Below, piece by piece: positions 46,852 to 56,723 of a DNA stretch of 64,000 nt. Below the pieces are notes generated by a model that worked only from the letters and a program-made list of their open reading frames with translations, did not search any database and was not told the origin of the DNA. Source of the stretch: Flavobacteriales bacterium. Lineage in GTDB: Bacteria; Bacteroidota; Bacteroidia; Flavobacteriales_F; PHOS-HE28. Made by a program: the position numbers and the translations under genes. Each line of letters begins with the position of its first letter. The first letter of the stretch is position 1. Location of the stretch: positions 3,610,001 through 3,674,000 of the forward strand of contig JAHCIA010000001.1 in the NCBI GenBank assembly GCA_026129465.1. Direction: 5' to 3'.

Positions 46852-48867
46852 ATGATCACACGCATCCTTTTGGCGGTCCTGGCCATTGGCCTGTCGTTCC
46901 CCACCACCCTGATGGCGCAGGGCAAACTCGCAGAAGAGGCCGATGATGCCTATGGCAAGGGCTTCTACTTCAACGCCATAGAGCTCTACAAGAAGGCCTA
47001 CACCGTGGAGAAGAAGGCCAGTACCAAGGCCGAACTGATCTTCAAGGTGGCCGAGAGCTACCGCATGCTCGGCGACATGCAGCAGGCCGAGGTGTGGTAC
47101 GACAAGGCCAACAAGGCCCAGTATGCCGACCCCATCACCTACTACTGGATCGGCGAATCGCTCAAGCAACAGGGCAAGTACGCGGAAGCCATCGCGGCCT
47201 TCAACCGCTACAAGGAGAAGCGCCCGGGCGACGTCCGCGCGGACGCCGGCATCGCCGCCTCCCAGATGGCCCAGAAGTGGAAGGACAGCCCCACGCGCTA
47301 TGACGTGTCGCCTGAAGTGCTGCTCAACACGCCGCAGATGGACTTCTCGCCAGGGTTCGCTGACAAGAAGAACGAATCCGTGGTCTTCTCCAGCACACGG
47401 CAGGCCGCCACGGGCACCGAGACCGACCAGATCACCGGGGAGAATTTCTCCGACCTCTTCTCCAGCACGCGCGATCGCCTGGGCAAGTGGAGCGAGCCGG
47501 TGAAGCTGCCCAGTTTCATCAACACCCCCGGCAACGAGGGCGCCCCCATCTTCAACAGCAAGCGCACCATCATGTACTTCACCCGGTGCCCCATGGAAAA
47601 GAAGAAGGTCTATGGGTGTGACATCTGGATGAGCAAGAAGGTGGGCAACAACTTCAGCGAACCCGAGATGCTCCCCTTGAAGGCCGGCGCTGGCAAGGAT
47701 GACACCACCACCGTGGGCCACCCGGCCCTAGGCCCCAACGACGCCTATATGGTCTTTGCCGGCAACATGGATGTGAAAGGTCGCCGCGGTGGGCGCGACC
47801 TCTATGCGGTGAAGCTCAGCGCCGAGGGCAAGCCCGTGGGCCAGCCCGTGAACCTGGGTGCCGATATCAACACCAACCGCGACGAACTCTTCCCCTTCAT
47901 TCGCCACGACGGCAGCCTCTACTTCGCCAGCAACGGCTACTCCGGTATGGGCGGATTGGACATTTACCGCGCTGAACCCACCGGCGACATGCAGTGGGGG
48001 CAGGTGGAGAACCTGAAGGCCCCGATCAACAGCGCCTGGGACGACTTCGCCATCATCTTCGACGGAGAGAACGACCGCGGCTTCTTCACCAGCAATCGTC
48101 CGGGCGGCAAAGGCATGGATGACATCTGGCGCTTCAACATGCCCGACATGGTCTTCGCCCTGCAGGGAACCGCCTATGACAAGAGCACGGGTCAGCCCCT
48201 GGCCGGCACCAAGATCAGCGTGGTGGGCACCGATGGCAGCAATTTCAGCGCCCTCACCGACGACAACGGCGGCTTCGCCTTCGCCGAGAGCGGCAAGGAC
48301 CGCTTCATCAAGGAGAACACCAGCTACAGCATCCTGGCCGAGAAGGAAGGCTACCTGGTGGTGAAGGACCAGATCACCACCGTGGGCCTCACCGAGAGCA
48401 CCACCTTCGTCAAGGAGTATTTCCTGCAACCCGCCGTGGTGGGTGGCGTGGTGTTGCTGCCCACGATCCTGTATGAGACCGACAAATTCGCCCTGCTCGA
48501 CGCCAGCAAGGACTCCCTGCAGGTGGCCTACCAGACACTGATCGACAACCCCACCTTGGTGGTGGAACTGCGTTCGCACACCGACGCCCGCCCCACGCGC
48601 ACCTACAAGGGCGGCAACAAGGAACTGAGCCAACTGCGCGCCCAGAGCTGCGTGAATTACCTGGTGACCCTGGGCGTCGATCCGGCGCGCCTGGTGCCCG
48701 TGGGCCGTGGTGCCGATGAGCCCCGCATCACCATGGACCAGATCAACAAGATGGCCACCAAGGAGGAGAAGGAGGCCGCGCACCAGTTGAACCGCCGCAC
48801 CGACATGAAGGTGCTCAGCTGGGATCACGTGCCCAAGGAGAACAATGGGGCCGCACCGAACAATTAG
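46852..48867 (+). CDS. PorE-like OmpA-family protein (TPR, PD40, regulatory-like, OmpA domains)
   Basis: The 671-aa protein has, in order, a signal peptide (RILLAVLAIGLSFPTTLMAQ) and TPR repeats at about 25-145 (YFNAIELYKKAYTVEKK, YYWIGESLKQQGKYAEAIAA). A PD40/WD40-like propeller follows at about 155-435 (SPGFADKKNESVVFSSTR, DGSLYFASNGYSGMGGLDIY), then a carboxypeptidase-regulatory-like domain at about 440-510. An OmpA peptidoglycan-binding domain ends it (VVELRSHTDARPTRTYKGGN, LSQLRAQSCVNYLVTLGVD). This order is that of PorE, which tethers the T9SS machinery to peptidoglycan. Bacteroidetes often have several proteins of this plan, so PorE itself is not proven. No porP/sprF gene is adjacent. 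Confidence 0.8.
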   Translation: MITRILLAVLAIGLSFPTTLMAQGKLAEEADDAYGKGFYFNAIELYKKAYTVEKKASTKAELIFKVAESYRMLGDMQQAEVWYDKANKAQYADPITYYWIGESLKQQGKYAEAIAAFNRYKEKRPGDVRADAGIAASQMAQKWKDSPTRYDVSPEVLLNTPQMDFSPGFADKKNESVVFSSTRQAATGTETDQITGENFSDLFSSTRDRLGKWSEPVKLPSFINTPGNEGAPIFNSKRTIMYFTRCPMEKKKVYGCDIWMSKKVGNNFSEPEMLPLKAGAGKDDTTTVGHPALGPNDAYMVFAGNMDVKGRRGGRDLYAVKLSAEGKPVGQPVNLGADINTNRDELFPFIRHDGSLYFASNGYSGMGGLDIYRAEPTGDMQWGQVENLKAPINSAWDDFAIIFDGENDRGFFTSNRPGGKGMDDIWRFNMPDMVFALQGTAYDKSTGQPLAGTKISVVGTDGSNFSALTDDNGGFAFAESGKDRFIKENTSYSILAEKEGYLVVKDQITTVGLTESTTFVKEYFLQPAVVGGVVLLPTILYETDKFALLDASKDSLQVAYQTLIDNPTLVVELRSHTDARPTRTYKGGNKELSQLRAQSCVNYLVTLGVDPARLVPVGRGADEPRITMDQINKMATKEEKEAAHQLNRRTDMKVLSWDHVPKENNGAAPNN

Positions 48868-48880
48868 ACCTTGACCCAGG

Positions 48881-48917
48881 AGAAGAAGCATCCCCTCCCG
48901 GGATGCTTCTTCTTTTT
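48881..48917 (+). terminator. Terminator after the PorE-like gene
   Basis: Perfect 14-bp arms AGAAGAAGCATCCC/GGGATGCTTCTTCT with a 5-nt loop and a T-run. It lies between the PorE-like stop and the purM ATG at 48928, inside the longer open frame, which shows that the 48871 start is wrong. Confidence 0.92.
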
Positions 48918-48927
48918 CCCCCGCTCC

Positions 48928-50094
48928 ATGGCCAGCCGCTACGACCAACGTGGTGTTTCCGCCAGCAAGGAGGATGTCCACAAGGCCATCGCCTCGCTGG
49001 ACAAGGGGCTCTTCCCGAAGGCCTTCTGCAAAGTGGTGCCCGATACGCTGACGGGAAGCGATGCCCATTGCATCGTGATGCATGCGGACGGTGCCGGCAC
49101 CAAGAGTTCATTGGCCTATGCCTATTGGAAAGAGACCGGCGACCTCGGCGTTTGGCACGGCATCGCGCAGGATGCCGTGGTGATGAACCTCGATGACCTG
49201 CTCTGCGTGGGCCTCACCGATGGCATCCTGCTCAGCAGCACTATCGGGCGCAACAAGCGGCTCATTCCCGGTGAAGTCATTGGCGCCCTGATCGAAGGCA
49301 CGGAGCGCTTTCTGGAAAAGATGCGATCCCTGGGCATCGGCATCCGCAGCACAGGCGGTGAGACCGCCGATGTGGGCGACCTGGTGCGCACCGTGATCGT
49401 GGACAGCACCGTGGTGGCGCGCATGAAGCGCGACGAGGTGATCGACAACGCACGCATCCGGGCGGGTGACGTGATCGTGGCGCTGGCCAGCGATGGACAG
49501 GCCTCCTATGAGGACCATTTCAACGCCGGCATGGGCAGCAACGGCCTCACCAGCGCCCGGCACGATGTCTTCTCGAAGGCGCTGGCCACCAAGTACCCGG
49601 AGACCTTCGATCCGGGTACGCCTGATGACCTTGTATACAGTGGCCAGGTGCTGCTTACCGACCAGTTGGCAGGGACACCATTGAACTTCGGCCAGGCCGT
49701 CCTCTCACCCACACGCACGTACGCGCCCGTGGTGAAGCAGGTGCTGGAGGTCATGCGGCGGGACATCCATGGCCTGGTGCACTGCAGCGGCGGCGCCCAG
49801 ACCAAGGTGCTGCACTTCATCGAAGGGCTGCGGGTCATCAAGGATGATCTCTTCCCGGCCCCTCCGCTGTTCGCCGCCATCCAACGCATGAGTGGCACCA
49901 CCTGGGAGGAGATGTACAAGGTCTTCAACATGGGCCACCGTATGGAGTTCTATGTACCGGAGCAACGCGCCGCGGAGATCATCGCCATCAGCGGGTCCTT
50001 CGGCATCGCCGCCAAGGTCATCGGCCGTGTGGAACCGGCCCCCGCGAAAGAGGTGGTCCTGCGCAGCGAACACGGTACCTATATGTATTCCTGA
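48928..50094 (+). CDS. purM: Phosphoribosylformylglycinamidine cyclo-ligase (AIR synthetase)
   Basis: PurM closes the imidazole ring of FGAM with ATP in purine synthesis. The ATG at 48928 ([20 protein letters not shown], 388 aa) is chosen because a strong terminator occupies the preceding bases. Core motifs are [51 protein letters not shown] and [20 protein letters not shown], with a C-terminal lobe containing [15 protein letters not shown]. This is the longer Bacteroidetes type (about 390 aa rather than 345). prfA follows 49 bp later. Confidence 0.95.
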   Translation: MASRYDQRGVSASKEDVHKAIASLDKGLFPKAFCKVVPDTLTGSDAHCIVMHADGAGTKSSLAYAYWKETGDLGVWHGIAQDAVVMNLDDLLCVGLTDGILLSSTIGRNKRLIPGEVIGALIEGTERFLEKMRSLGIGIRSTGGETADVGDLVRTVIVDSTVVARMKRDEVIDNARIRAGDVIVALASDGQASYEDHFNAGMGSNGLTSARHDVFSKALATKYPETFDPGTPDDLVYSGQVLLTDQLAGTPLNFGQAVLSPTRTYAPVVKQVLEVMRRDIHGLVHCSGGAQTKVLHFIEGLRVIKDDLFPAPPLFAAIQRMSGTTWEEMYKVFNMGHRMEFYVPEQRAAEIIAISGSFGIAAKVIGRVEPAPAKEVVLRSEHGTYMYS

Positions 50095-50143
50095 ACCACA
50101 CCGCTGTTCTCCGCGCCTCCGCACCTCGGTGTCCTCCTCCACC

Positions 50144-51226
50144 ATGTCCGACCTCCTCGCCAAGCTCTCCTCCCTTGCGGACCGCCGCACCGAGATCGGC
50201 AAGCAGCTCGCCGACCCGGCAGTGATCTCGGACCAGAAGAGGTTCGTGGAGCTCAACCGCAGCTACCGCGACCTGGAGTCCATCGAACAAGCTTTCCTCC
50301 GCTTCAAGCGCCTGCACGACGACCTGGCCGGGGCCGAGGAGATGTTGCGCACGGAGAAGGATCCCGATATGCTCGAAATGGCCCGTGCGGAGCGCGATGC
50401 CAGCCGGGAGGCCATCGCGGCCATGGAGGAGGAGGTGCGCCTGATGCTGGTGCCCAAGGACCCCAATGATGCGCGCAATTGCACCGTGGAATTGCGCGCG
50501 GGCACCGGTGGCGATGAGGCCAGCCTGTTCGCGGGCGACCTCTACAAGATGTACACCCGTTACTGCGAAGGCCGTGGCTGGAAGGTGGAGGTGGCCGACG
50601 TGAGCGAAGGCACCGTGGGCGGCTACAAGGAAGTGGTCTTCAACGTGATCGGCGAAGGCGCCTATGGCACCTTGAAATTCGAGGCCGGTGTGCACCGCGT
50701 GCAGCGTGTGCCCGCCACCGAGGCCCAGGGACGCATCCATACCAGCGCCGCCACGGTGAACGTGCTGCCCCAGGCGGAGGAGACCGACGTGGACCTGCGG
50801 GAGAGCGACGTGAGGATGGAGACCGCACGCAGCGGTGGCGCCGGTGGGCAGAACGTGAACAAGGTGGAGACCAAGGTGCGTCTGACGCACATCCCCACAG
50901 GAACCGTGGTGATGTGCCAGACAGAGCGCAGCCAGCTCGGCAACCGGATGAAGGCCATGGACATGCTGCGCACCAAGCTCTATGAGGAGAAAGTGCGCAC
51001 CCAGGAGGCCGCCGTGGCCGCCCAGCGGCGCAGCCAGGTGAGCAGCGGCGACCGCAGCGCCAAGATCCGCACCTACAATTTCCCCCAGAGCCGCGTCACC
51101 GACCATCGCATCGAGCTCACCGTGCACAACCTGCCGGAGATCCTGAACGGCGACCTGCAGGACATCATCGATGCGCTGCAATTGGCCGAACGCACGGAGA
51201 AGTTGAAAGCCGAGGCGGGTATCTGA
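50144..51226 (+). CDS. prfA: Peptide chain release factor 1
   Basis: RF1 ends translation at UAA and UAG. The ATG at 50144 ([20 protein letters not shown]) gives 360 aa, the family's usual length. The catalytic GGQ is in [20 protein letters not shown], and the [18 protein letters not shown] stretch of the RF1 core is present. The last part ([17 protein letters not shown]) is normal. It lies 49 bp after purM and may share its message. Its presence bears on the interrupted S74 gene: UAA and UAG should be read as stops here. Confidence 0.97.
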   Translation: MSDLLAKLSSLADRRTEIGKQLADPAVISDQKRFVELNRSYRDLESIEQAFLRFKRLHDDLAGAEEMLRTEKDPDMLEMARAERDASREAIAAMEEEVRLMLVPKDPNDARNCTVELRAGTGGDEASLFAGDLYKMYTRYCEGRGWKVEVADVSEGTVGGYKEVVFNVIGEGAYGTLKFEAGVHRVQRVPATEAQGRIHTSAATVNVLPQAEETDVDLRESDVRMETARSGGAGGQNVNKVETKVRLTHIPTGTVVMCQTERSQLGNRMKAMDMLRTKLYEEKVRTQEAAVAAQRRSQVSSGDRSAKIRTYNFPQSRVTDHRIELTVHNLPEILNGDLQDIIDALQLAERTEKLKAEAGI

Positions 51227-51243
51227 GGTTCGAATACCACGGA

Positions 51244-51263
51244 CCTGCCTGTCGGCAGACAGG
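51244..51263. repeat. Near-palindromic dispersed element, copy 2
   Basis: CCTGCCTGTC directly followed by GGCAGACAGG, the same two halves as at 15680-15700 but without the central A. It is intergenic, between prfA and pyrF. Confidence 0.6.
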
Positions 51264-51401
51264 GGCCCGGAGTCGCGGCGGGCACAGGGTGGATCGATAG
51301 GCCGGGCCATCATGGACACGGGTCGTGGTCCCGGCCCTGGGTCGATCCTTGTTCCATGTGCCCCTGCACCTCTGCGGTCTTCCTTCCGACCTTTGCCCCG
51401 C

Positions 51402-52238
51402 ATGACCCGTTCCGAGCTCGTCGCCATCATCCGCCGCAAGAAGAGCCTGCTTTGCGTGGGGCTCGACACCGAGGAGCACCTCGTCCCAGAGCATTTCCGG
51501 CACGAAAGCCATCCGGTACGTGCCTACAACGAGGCCATCGTGGAAGTGACACATGACCTGGCCGTGGCCTACAAGCTGAACCTCGCCTTCTATGAAGCCC
51601 TCGGCGACCAGGGTTGGCTCGACCTGGAGGCCACCATCGCGTACATCCGCAGCAAGGGGGATCTTTTCATCATCGCCGATGCCAAGCGCGGCGACATAGG
51701 CAACACCGCCCGCAAATACGCCGAGGCCTTTTTCGATCGCCTGGAGGTGGACGCCGTGACCCTTTCGCCTTACATGGGCCGCGACTCCATTGCGCCCTTC
51801 ATGGGCAGGCCGGGCAAATGGGGCATCGTGCTGGGGGTCACCAGCAATCCGGGCGCCGAGGATTTCCAGTTCCTCAAGGCCGACGGGGAACGGCGATTCT
51901 TCGAGGTGGTCATGCGCCGGTCCGCGGAGTGGGGCACGCCGGATGAACTGATGTTCGTGGTGGGGGCGACCCGGCCTGATACGCTGGCTGAAGCACGCCG
52001 ATCGGCACCACGGCACTTCTTCCTGGTGCCTGGTGTGGGTGCCCAAGGCGGGGACTTGGATGCGGTCCTGGATGCCGGCATGACCGGTGAAGGTGGATTG
52101 CTCATCAACAGCAGCCGGGGCATCCTGTACGCGGGAAAAGGGGAGGAGGCGATCCCCGCCGCGCGTGAAGCTGCCCGCGTGCTGCAACGGGCCATGGCCA
52201 GCCGGATCGTATCGCAAGCGCCGCCAGCCGTCCACTGA
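51402..52238 (+). CDS. pyrF: Orotidine-5'-phosphate decarboxylase (type 2)
   Basis: PyrF converts OMP to UMP in pyrimidine synthesis. The ATG at 51402 (MTRSELVAIIRRKKSLLCVG) gives 278 aa, the size of the type 2 family. It shows CVGLDTEEHLVPE, YKLNLAFYEALGDQG and the catalytic LFIIADAKRGDIGNTARKYA with the D-x-K-x-x-D motif. GACCTTTG (51388-51395) lies 6 nt before the start. Its stop is 58 bp before the DUF2851 gene. Confidence 0.95.
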   Translation: MTRSELVAIIRRKKSLLCVGLDTEEHLVPEHFRHESHPVRAYNEAIVEVTHDLAVAYKLNLAFYEALGDQGWLDLEATIAYIRSKGDLFIIADAKRGDIGNTARKYAEAFFDRLEVDAVTLSPYMGRDSIAPFMGRPGKWGIVLGVTSNPGAEDFQFLKADGERRFFEVVMRRSAEWGTPDELMFVVGATRPDTLAEARRSAPRHFFLVPGVGAQGGDLDAVLDAGMTGEGGLLINSSRGILYAGKGEEAIPAAREAARVLQRAMASRIVSQAPPAVH

Positions 52239-52296
52239 AAGCCGCACTATATTATGCGTCTCCGGATCGACGGAATGATCGTCATCGGGAAGCGCC

Positions 52297-53709
52297 ATGC
52301 CCCATCAAGCCTCAGTGGATCGCCAGCGGAACACGATGCCACTGGCATATCTCCGCGGCACCCGTGGTCAATTCCACGATCTACTGCTTGACCCCGCCTT
52401 CCCCTATGGCGAGGACCTGCTGCAATTCATCTGGGAGCAGGGTCTGTACGACACCCATGCGCTGCGCACCACCGACGGACGCCCGGTGGAAGTGATCCGG
52501 CCTGGCCGTATCCAGCATCACAGCGGCCCCGACCTCGAAGGCGCCCTGGTGCGGATCGAAGACCAGTTGTGGGCGGGCAATGTGGAGGTGCATCCGCGTA
52601 CCAGCGATTGGAACGCCCATGGCCACCAGCATGACGCGGCCTACGAGAACGTGGTGCTGCATGTGGTCTATACGCATGACGCTGAGGTGCACACGGTTCG
52701 CGGCCATGTGCCGCCCACTGTGGAACTTCTTACCCGCATCTCAACGGACAGCATCTCGTTGCATCTGGAGTTGATGCGCGGCCAGGCGTTCGTTCCCTGT
52801 GCCCGGCTGTTGGACCGGGCCGAACCCATGCGCACCAGTGCCTGGCTGGAGCGTGTCCTGGTCGAACGTTTGGAGCGCAAGACCGCCCATGTGGAAGACC
52901 TGTTCCGACAATTGGGCCAAGACCCGGCAGAGACCGTGTACCACCTGCTCGCCCGAGCCTTCGGTCTGAAGGTGAACGCCGAACCCTTCGGCATGCTGGC
53001 CCACGCCCTGCCCCTGAAGGTGCTGCTCAAGTACCGCGATGATGCCATGCGCACGGAGGCCCTGCTCTTCGGCCAGGCCGGCATGCTGCAGGTGGACTTC
53101 GTGGATGCCTTCCCACGCCGCTTGCAGGAGGAACATGTTCTTCTGGCGCACATGCACGGCCTGCGTCCCGCACCGGTGGCGGCTTGGAAGTTCGCGCGCA
53201 TGCGGCCGGTCAATTTTCCCACTGTGCGCATCGCACAATTGGCCCAATTGCTCATGCGCTGCGACGGCACCTTCTCGGAACTGCTGGAACAGGACGACGC
53301 TCTATTGTTGCGGCAACACTTGGAGTTGCTGGCCAGTCCTTACTGGACCGACCACTACCAGTTCGACAGACCAAGCACACCACAGCCCAAACGCTTGGGT
53401 CGCATCGGCACCGATCATCTCATCATCAACGCGGTGGTGCCAGCGCTATTCGCCTTGGGCGGCCTGCTGGGGCGTTCAGCGTACCGCGATCGCGCGCTGC
53501 GCCTGCTGGAACAGCTTCCCGCGGAAAGGAACAGCCTGCTCGATGGTTGGGGTTCCCTTGGCCTGCCGGCGGACTCGGCGGGAAGAGGACAAGCCCTGTT
53601 GGAACTGAAGAACAGCTATTGCGCCCCACGGCGCTGTTTATCTTGCGGTATCGGCAACCAACTGCTGCGGGGTACCGTCAAGGGGAGTGGAAGTTCGGTT
53701 GGAGGTTGA
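52297..53709 (+). CDS. DUF2851 family protein
   Basis: The 470-aa protein (457 aa from the alternative ATG at 52336) matches the Bacteroidetes DUF2851 family: DLLQFIWEQGLYDTHALRTT, VIRPGRIQHHSGPDLEGALV, WAGNVEVHPRTSDWNAHGHQ, YENVVLHVVYTHDAEV. The His- and Asp-rich N-terminal half suggests a hydrolase or nuclease-like fold. I recognise no proven activity. The C-terminal part contains LKNSYCAPRRCLSCGIGNQLL, with a short Cys cluster. TATATTAT at 52249-52256 may be a promoter. Confidence 0.85.
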   Translation: MPHQASVDRQRNTMPLAYLRGTRGQFHDLLLDPAFPYGEDLLQFIWEQGLYDTHALRTTDGRPVEVIRPGRIQHHSGPDLEGALVRIEDQLWAGNVEVHPRTSDWNAHGHQHDAAYENVVLHVVYTHDAEVHTVRGHVPPTVELLTRISTDSISLHLELMRGQAFVPCARLLDRAEPMRTSAWLERVLVERLERKTAHVEDLFRQLGQDPAETVYHLLARAFGLKVNAEPFGMLAHALPLKVLLKYRDDAMRTEALLFGQAGMLQVDFVDAFPRRLQEEHVLLAHMHGLRPAPVAAWKFARMRPVNFPTVRIAQLAQLLMRCDGTFSELLEQDDALLLRQHLELLASPYWTDHYQFDRPSTPQPKRLGRIGTDHLIINAVVPALFALGGLLGRSAYRDRALRLLEQLPAERNSLLDGWGSLGLPADSAGRGQALLELKNSYCAPRRCLSCGIGNQLLRGTVKGSGSSVGG

Positions 53710-53771
53710 ATGTTTCGGAAGATCCCCAACCTTCGTTCTCCAAGCCCCCATTGGACCAACAACGCCAGCAC

Positions 53772-54002
53772 ATGATCGATCACATCAAAACCTGGTTCGA
53801 GCGCCAAGCTTTCGGGGTTTGCGAGTGGTGGGCCCAGAAGCTCAACGTGAAGACCGAGCAGGTGCGCCTCAGCTTCATCTACCTCAGCTTTGTCACGGCG
53901 GGCCTGCATCTGGTGGTCTACCTGGTCATGGCTTTCGTGCTCCAGCACAAGGAGCGCATCAAGCATCCTTTCAGCCGGCGGAGTACCGTTTGGGACTTGT
54001 AG
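53772..54002 (+). CDS. PspC-domain small membrane protein
   Basis: The short gene starts at ATG 53772 (MIDHIKTWFERQAFGVCEWW, 76 aa). An N-terminal amphipathic segment is followed by KLNVKTEQVRLSFIYLSFVTAGLHLVVYLVMAFVL, the one-helix PspC pattern, and a basic tail. PspC proteins are tied to envelope-stress responses, here of unknown detail. A TATCTTGC motif (53639-53646) lies upstream inside DUF2851. The longer open frame in the same phase is a shadow of DUF2851. Confidence 0.82.
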   Translation: MIDHIKTWFERQAFGVCEWWAQKLNVKTEQVRLSFIYLSFVTAGLHLVVYLVMAFVLQHKERIKHPFSRRSTVWDL

Positions 54003-54047
54003 TCTTTACGCTTCCGTGGGCTGGAACGGGTTATGGCCCGCTGGCGA

Positions 54048-54055
54048 TAGCTTCG
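54048..54055 (+). promoter_or_regulatory. TAGCTTCG 5 nt before the RmlD-like gene
   Basis: TAnnTTCG with 5 nt to the ATG at 54061. If it is a real -7 element the message would be near leaderless. Confidence 0.35.
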
Positions 54056-54060
54056 CCGCC

Positions 54061-55005
54061 ATGCGCATCCTGATCACCGGCAGCAACGGCCTGTTGGGCC
54101 AGAAACTCGTGGCCGCCTTGCGGAATGACCCGGAAGTGGAGCTCACCGCGACCAGCCGCGGCGCTGACCGCAGCCCGGAACCCTTGGGCGACCGCTACCG
54201 GAGCATGGACATCACCGTGCGGTCCGAAGTGGATGCCGTATTCGGTGGTGTGAAGCCGGAGGTGGTGGTCCACACCGCCGCCATGACCAATGTGGATGCT
54301 TGTGAATTGGACCCCGCCGCATGCCAGGCGCAGAATGTCACCGCCACGAAACACTTGGTGGACGCGGCCAAGCGCTGTGGCAGCCACTTCATCCACCTCA
54401 GCACGGACTTCATCTTCGATGGTGAGGCCGGTCCCTACCGCGAGGAGGACGAACCCGCCCCGCTCAGCGTCTACGGCCGCAGCAAACTGGACAGTGAACG
54501 GCTGGTGATGGAAGCCGGGCTGGAGAAGTGGGCCATCGTGCGCACCATCATCGTGTATGGCGTGGCGCCCGGGCTCAGCCGAAGCAATGTGGTGCTCTGG
54601 GCCAAGGGCGCATTGGAAAAAGGTGAACCCATCCGCGTGGTGGACGACCAGTGGCGCATGCCCACGCTGGCCGAGGATCTGGCCGACGGATGCATCCGGA
54701 TCGCGAAGCGGCATGCCACCGGCATCTTCCACCTCAGCGGCCCCGATGGGATGAGCATTCTGGAACTGGTGCGGCGTGTGGGTACCTTCTTCGGCCTGGA
54801 CACCTCGGTGGTGACGGCCATCAAGAGTGACTCGCTGGGCCAACCCGCCAAACGCCCACCCAGGACGGGCTTCGTACTGGACAAGGCCCGTCGCGTGCTG
54901 GGCTACGCGCCTCGTTCTTTCGAGGAAGGTCTCGCCGTGGTATCCGGTCAGTTGGACCAGCGGATCCCCCGACCCGCGAGCAACCTCCGATCGCCCAGTC
55001 CTTGA
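54061..55005 (+). CDS. rfbD: SDR-family dTDP-4-dehydrorhamnose reductase-like protein
   Basis: The ATG at 54061 (MRILITGSNGLLGQKLVAAL) starts the Rossmann loop GSNGLLGQ (314 aa). VVVHTAAMTNVDACELDPAA, LSTDFIFDGEAGPYREEDEP, and the catalytic Tyr-x-x-x-Lys in SVYGRSKLDSERLV match RmlD/RfbD-type reductases, which make dTDP-L-rhamnose for surface glycans. No rmlA, B or C is next to it, so another 4-keto-sugar or a general SDR role is possible. The neighbour on the other side is a convergent symporter gene with 4 bp between stops. Confidence 0.85.
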   Translation: MRILITGSNGLLGQKLVAALRNDPEVELTATSRGADRSPEPLGDRYRSMDITVRSEVDAVFGGVKPEVVVHTAAMTNVDACELDPAACQAQNVTATKHLVDAAKRCGSHFIHLSTDFIFDGEAGPYREEDEPAPLSVYGRSKLDSERLVMEAGLEKWAIVRTIIVYGVAPGLSRSNVVLWAKGALEKGEPIRVVDDQWRMPTLAEDLADGCIRIAKRHATGIFHLSGPDGMSILELVRRVGTFFGLDTSVVTAIKSDSLGQPAKRPPRTGFVLDKARRVLGYAPRSFEEGLAVVSGQLDQRIPRPASNLRSPSP

Positions 55006-55009
55006 ACAG

Positions 55010-56602
55010 TCACCCCTTCTTCACCTTGATCGACCCCAGGTACTCGGTCAACTTGTCCTTCACCACCGGGTAGAGGATGACCAGGCCGATCATGTTGGGC
55101 ACCATCATGGCGAAGATCATGGCGTCGCTGAAATCCAGCACGCTGCCCATGTTGGACGCCGCGCCCACCACCACGAACACGCAGAAGAGCAGCTTGTACA
55201 GATTCGCCGAACGCATGCTCTTGCCGAAGAGGTAGGTCCATGCCTGCAGGCCGTAGTACGACCAGCTGATCATGGTGGAGAAGGCGAAAAGCACCACGGC
55301 CACGGTGAGCACGTAGGAGAAATTGGGGATGGCGCTCTCGAAGATGTGCGTGGTGAGGTCCACACCGGTGAGCGCGCGGCCGTCGCTGAAGACCGCCGCA
55401 CCATCGGCGGCGCCGTATGGGAAGAAGCCCTGCACGTTGTAGATCACGATCACCAGGGCGGTCATGGTGCAGATCACCACCGTGTCGATGAAGGGCTCCA
55501 GCAGCGCCACGATGCCCTCGCTGGCCGGGTGCTTGGTCTTCACCGCCGAGTGGGCGATGGCCGCCGAGCCGATGCCCGCCTCATTGCTGAAGGCCGCCCT
55601 GCGGAAGCCCTGCACCAGCACGCCCAGGAAGCCGCCGGCGATGGCCACCGGCGCGAAGGCACCCTGGATGATGGCCGTGAAAGCCGCAGGCACGTATTGC
55701 GCGTTCATGTAGATGATGATCGCCGCCGCACCGACATAGAGCACCGCCATGAAGGGGACGATCTTTTCGGTGACCGTGGCGATCCGGCGGATGCCACCGA
55801 TGATGACGATGCCCACCAGCACGGCCATGATGACGCCGAACACCGTGCCCGCATGACCGGCCTGCATGCCCATGCGGCCGAGAAAGATGCTCGCGGCCTG
55901 GTTCACCTGGAACATGTTGCCACCGCCGAAGGATCCTCCCACGCACATCACGGCGAAGACCACCGCCAGCACCTTGCCCAGGTTCGCCATGCCGCGTTGC
56001 GCGAGGCCTTTGGAGAGGTAGTACATGGGGCCGCCATAGACCTTGCCCGTGGCGTCCACTTCGCGGAAGGACACGCCCAAAGTGCATTCAACGAACTTGG
56101 ACGACATGCCCAGCAGGCCTGCCAGGATCATCCAGAAGGTGGCGCCCGGCCCACCCACGGTGACGGCCACCGCCACGCCGGCGATGTTGCCCAGGCCCAC
56201 CGTGGCGCTCAAAGCCGCCGTCAGCGCCTGGAAATGGTTCACCTCGCCCTCGCTGCTCTCAATGCGGATCGTGTCCGGTACGTCGCCCTCCACAATGTTC
56301 AGGTCCGCAGGGAGCTGTTTCACACGTTCATACTTGCCCCGCACCGTGTTCACCGCCACGCGGAAAAGCCGGATGCCCGGTGCCCGGAAGTAGATGGTGA
56401 AGAAAGTCGCGCCCAGGATCAGTGGGAATAGCACCCAGGGGATCATCACCCCACCCACCTCGAACTGGTAGAAGATCAAGCGGACGAACCAGCCGGTGGC
56501 CTGGCCAAAGGCCTGATCGATGCGTTCATCCAACCCGGGTCCGTCCTGGGCCGACAACATGAGGGAGTGCAGGAGGGTGGCCGGTAGGAGCAGGATCCGC
56601 AT
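55010..56602 (-). CDS. Sodium:alanine symporter (AGCS family)
   Basis: This 530-aa membrane protein has an N-terminal signal-like helix and about eleven membrane helices. Family signatures include ALTAALSATVGLGNIAGVAV, GGPGATFWMILAGLLGMSSK, KVYGGPMYYLSKGLAQRG and AAFSNEAGIGSAAIAHSAVK. It should take up alanine or glycine with Na+. It is divergent from the HhH gene and converges with rfbD. Confidence 0.95.
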   Translation of the reverse strand: MRILLLPATLLHSLMLSAQDGPGLDERIDQAFGQATGWFVRLIFYQFEVGGVMIPWVLFPLILGATFFTIYFRAPGIRLFRVAVNTVRGKYERVKQLPADLNIVEGDVPDTIRIESSEGEVNHFQALTAALSATVGLGNIAGVAVAVTVGGPGATFWMILAGLLGMSSKFVECTLGVSFREVDATGKVYGGPMYYLSKGLAQRGMANLGKVLAVVFAVMCVGGSFGGGNMFQVNQAASIFLGRMGMQAGHAGTVFGVIMAVLVGIVIIGGIRRIATVTEKIVPFMAVLYVGAAAIIIYMNAQYVPAAFTAIIQGAFAPVAIAGGFLGVLVQGFRRAAFSNEAGIGSAAIAHSAVKTKHPASEGIVALLEPFIDTVVICTMTALVIVIYNVQGFFPYGAADGAAVFSDGRALTGVDLTTHIFESAIPNFSYVLTVAVVLFAFSTMISWSYYGLQAWTYLFGKSMRSANLYKLLFCVFVVVGAASNMGSVLDFSDAMIFAMMVPNMIGLVILYPVVKDKLTEYLGSIKVKKG

Positions 56603-56684
56603 GGGTAGGGAAGGGGCTGGGGTGGGAGGTAAAACTATGATCTTCCCGGCTGGTCCGATGCCGCTGTCGCATGCGCGGACCGCC

Positions 56685-56692
56685 TATCTTCG
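56685..56692 (+). promoter_or_regulatory. -7-like element TATCTTCG upstream of the HhH gene
   Basis: TAnnTTCG, 31 nt before the ATG at 56724, in the divergent gap with the AGCS gene. Confidence 0.45.
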
Positions 56693-56723
56693 GATCGGAC
56701 GTTTCCGGGGTCCACCAGAAGGC

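Noticed and set aside
53184..53771. N-terminal extension of the PspC gene
   Set aside because: It is a shadow of DUF2851; PspC starts at ATG 53772.
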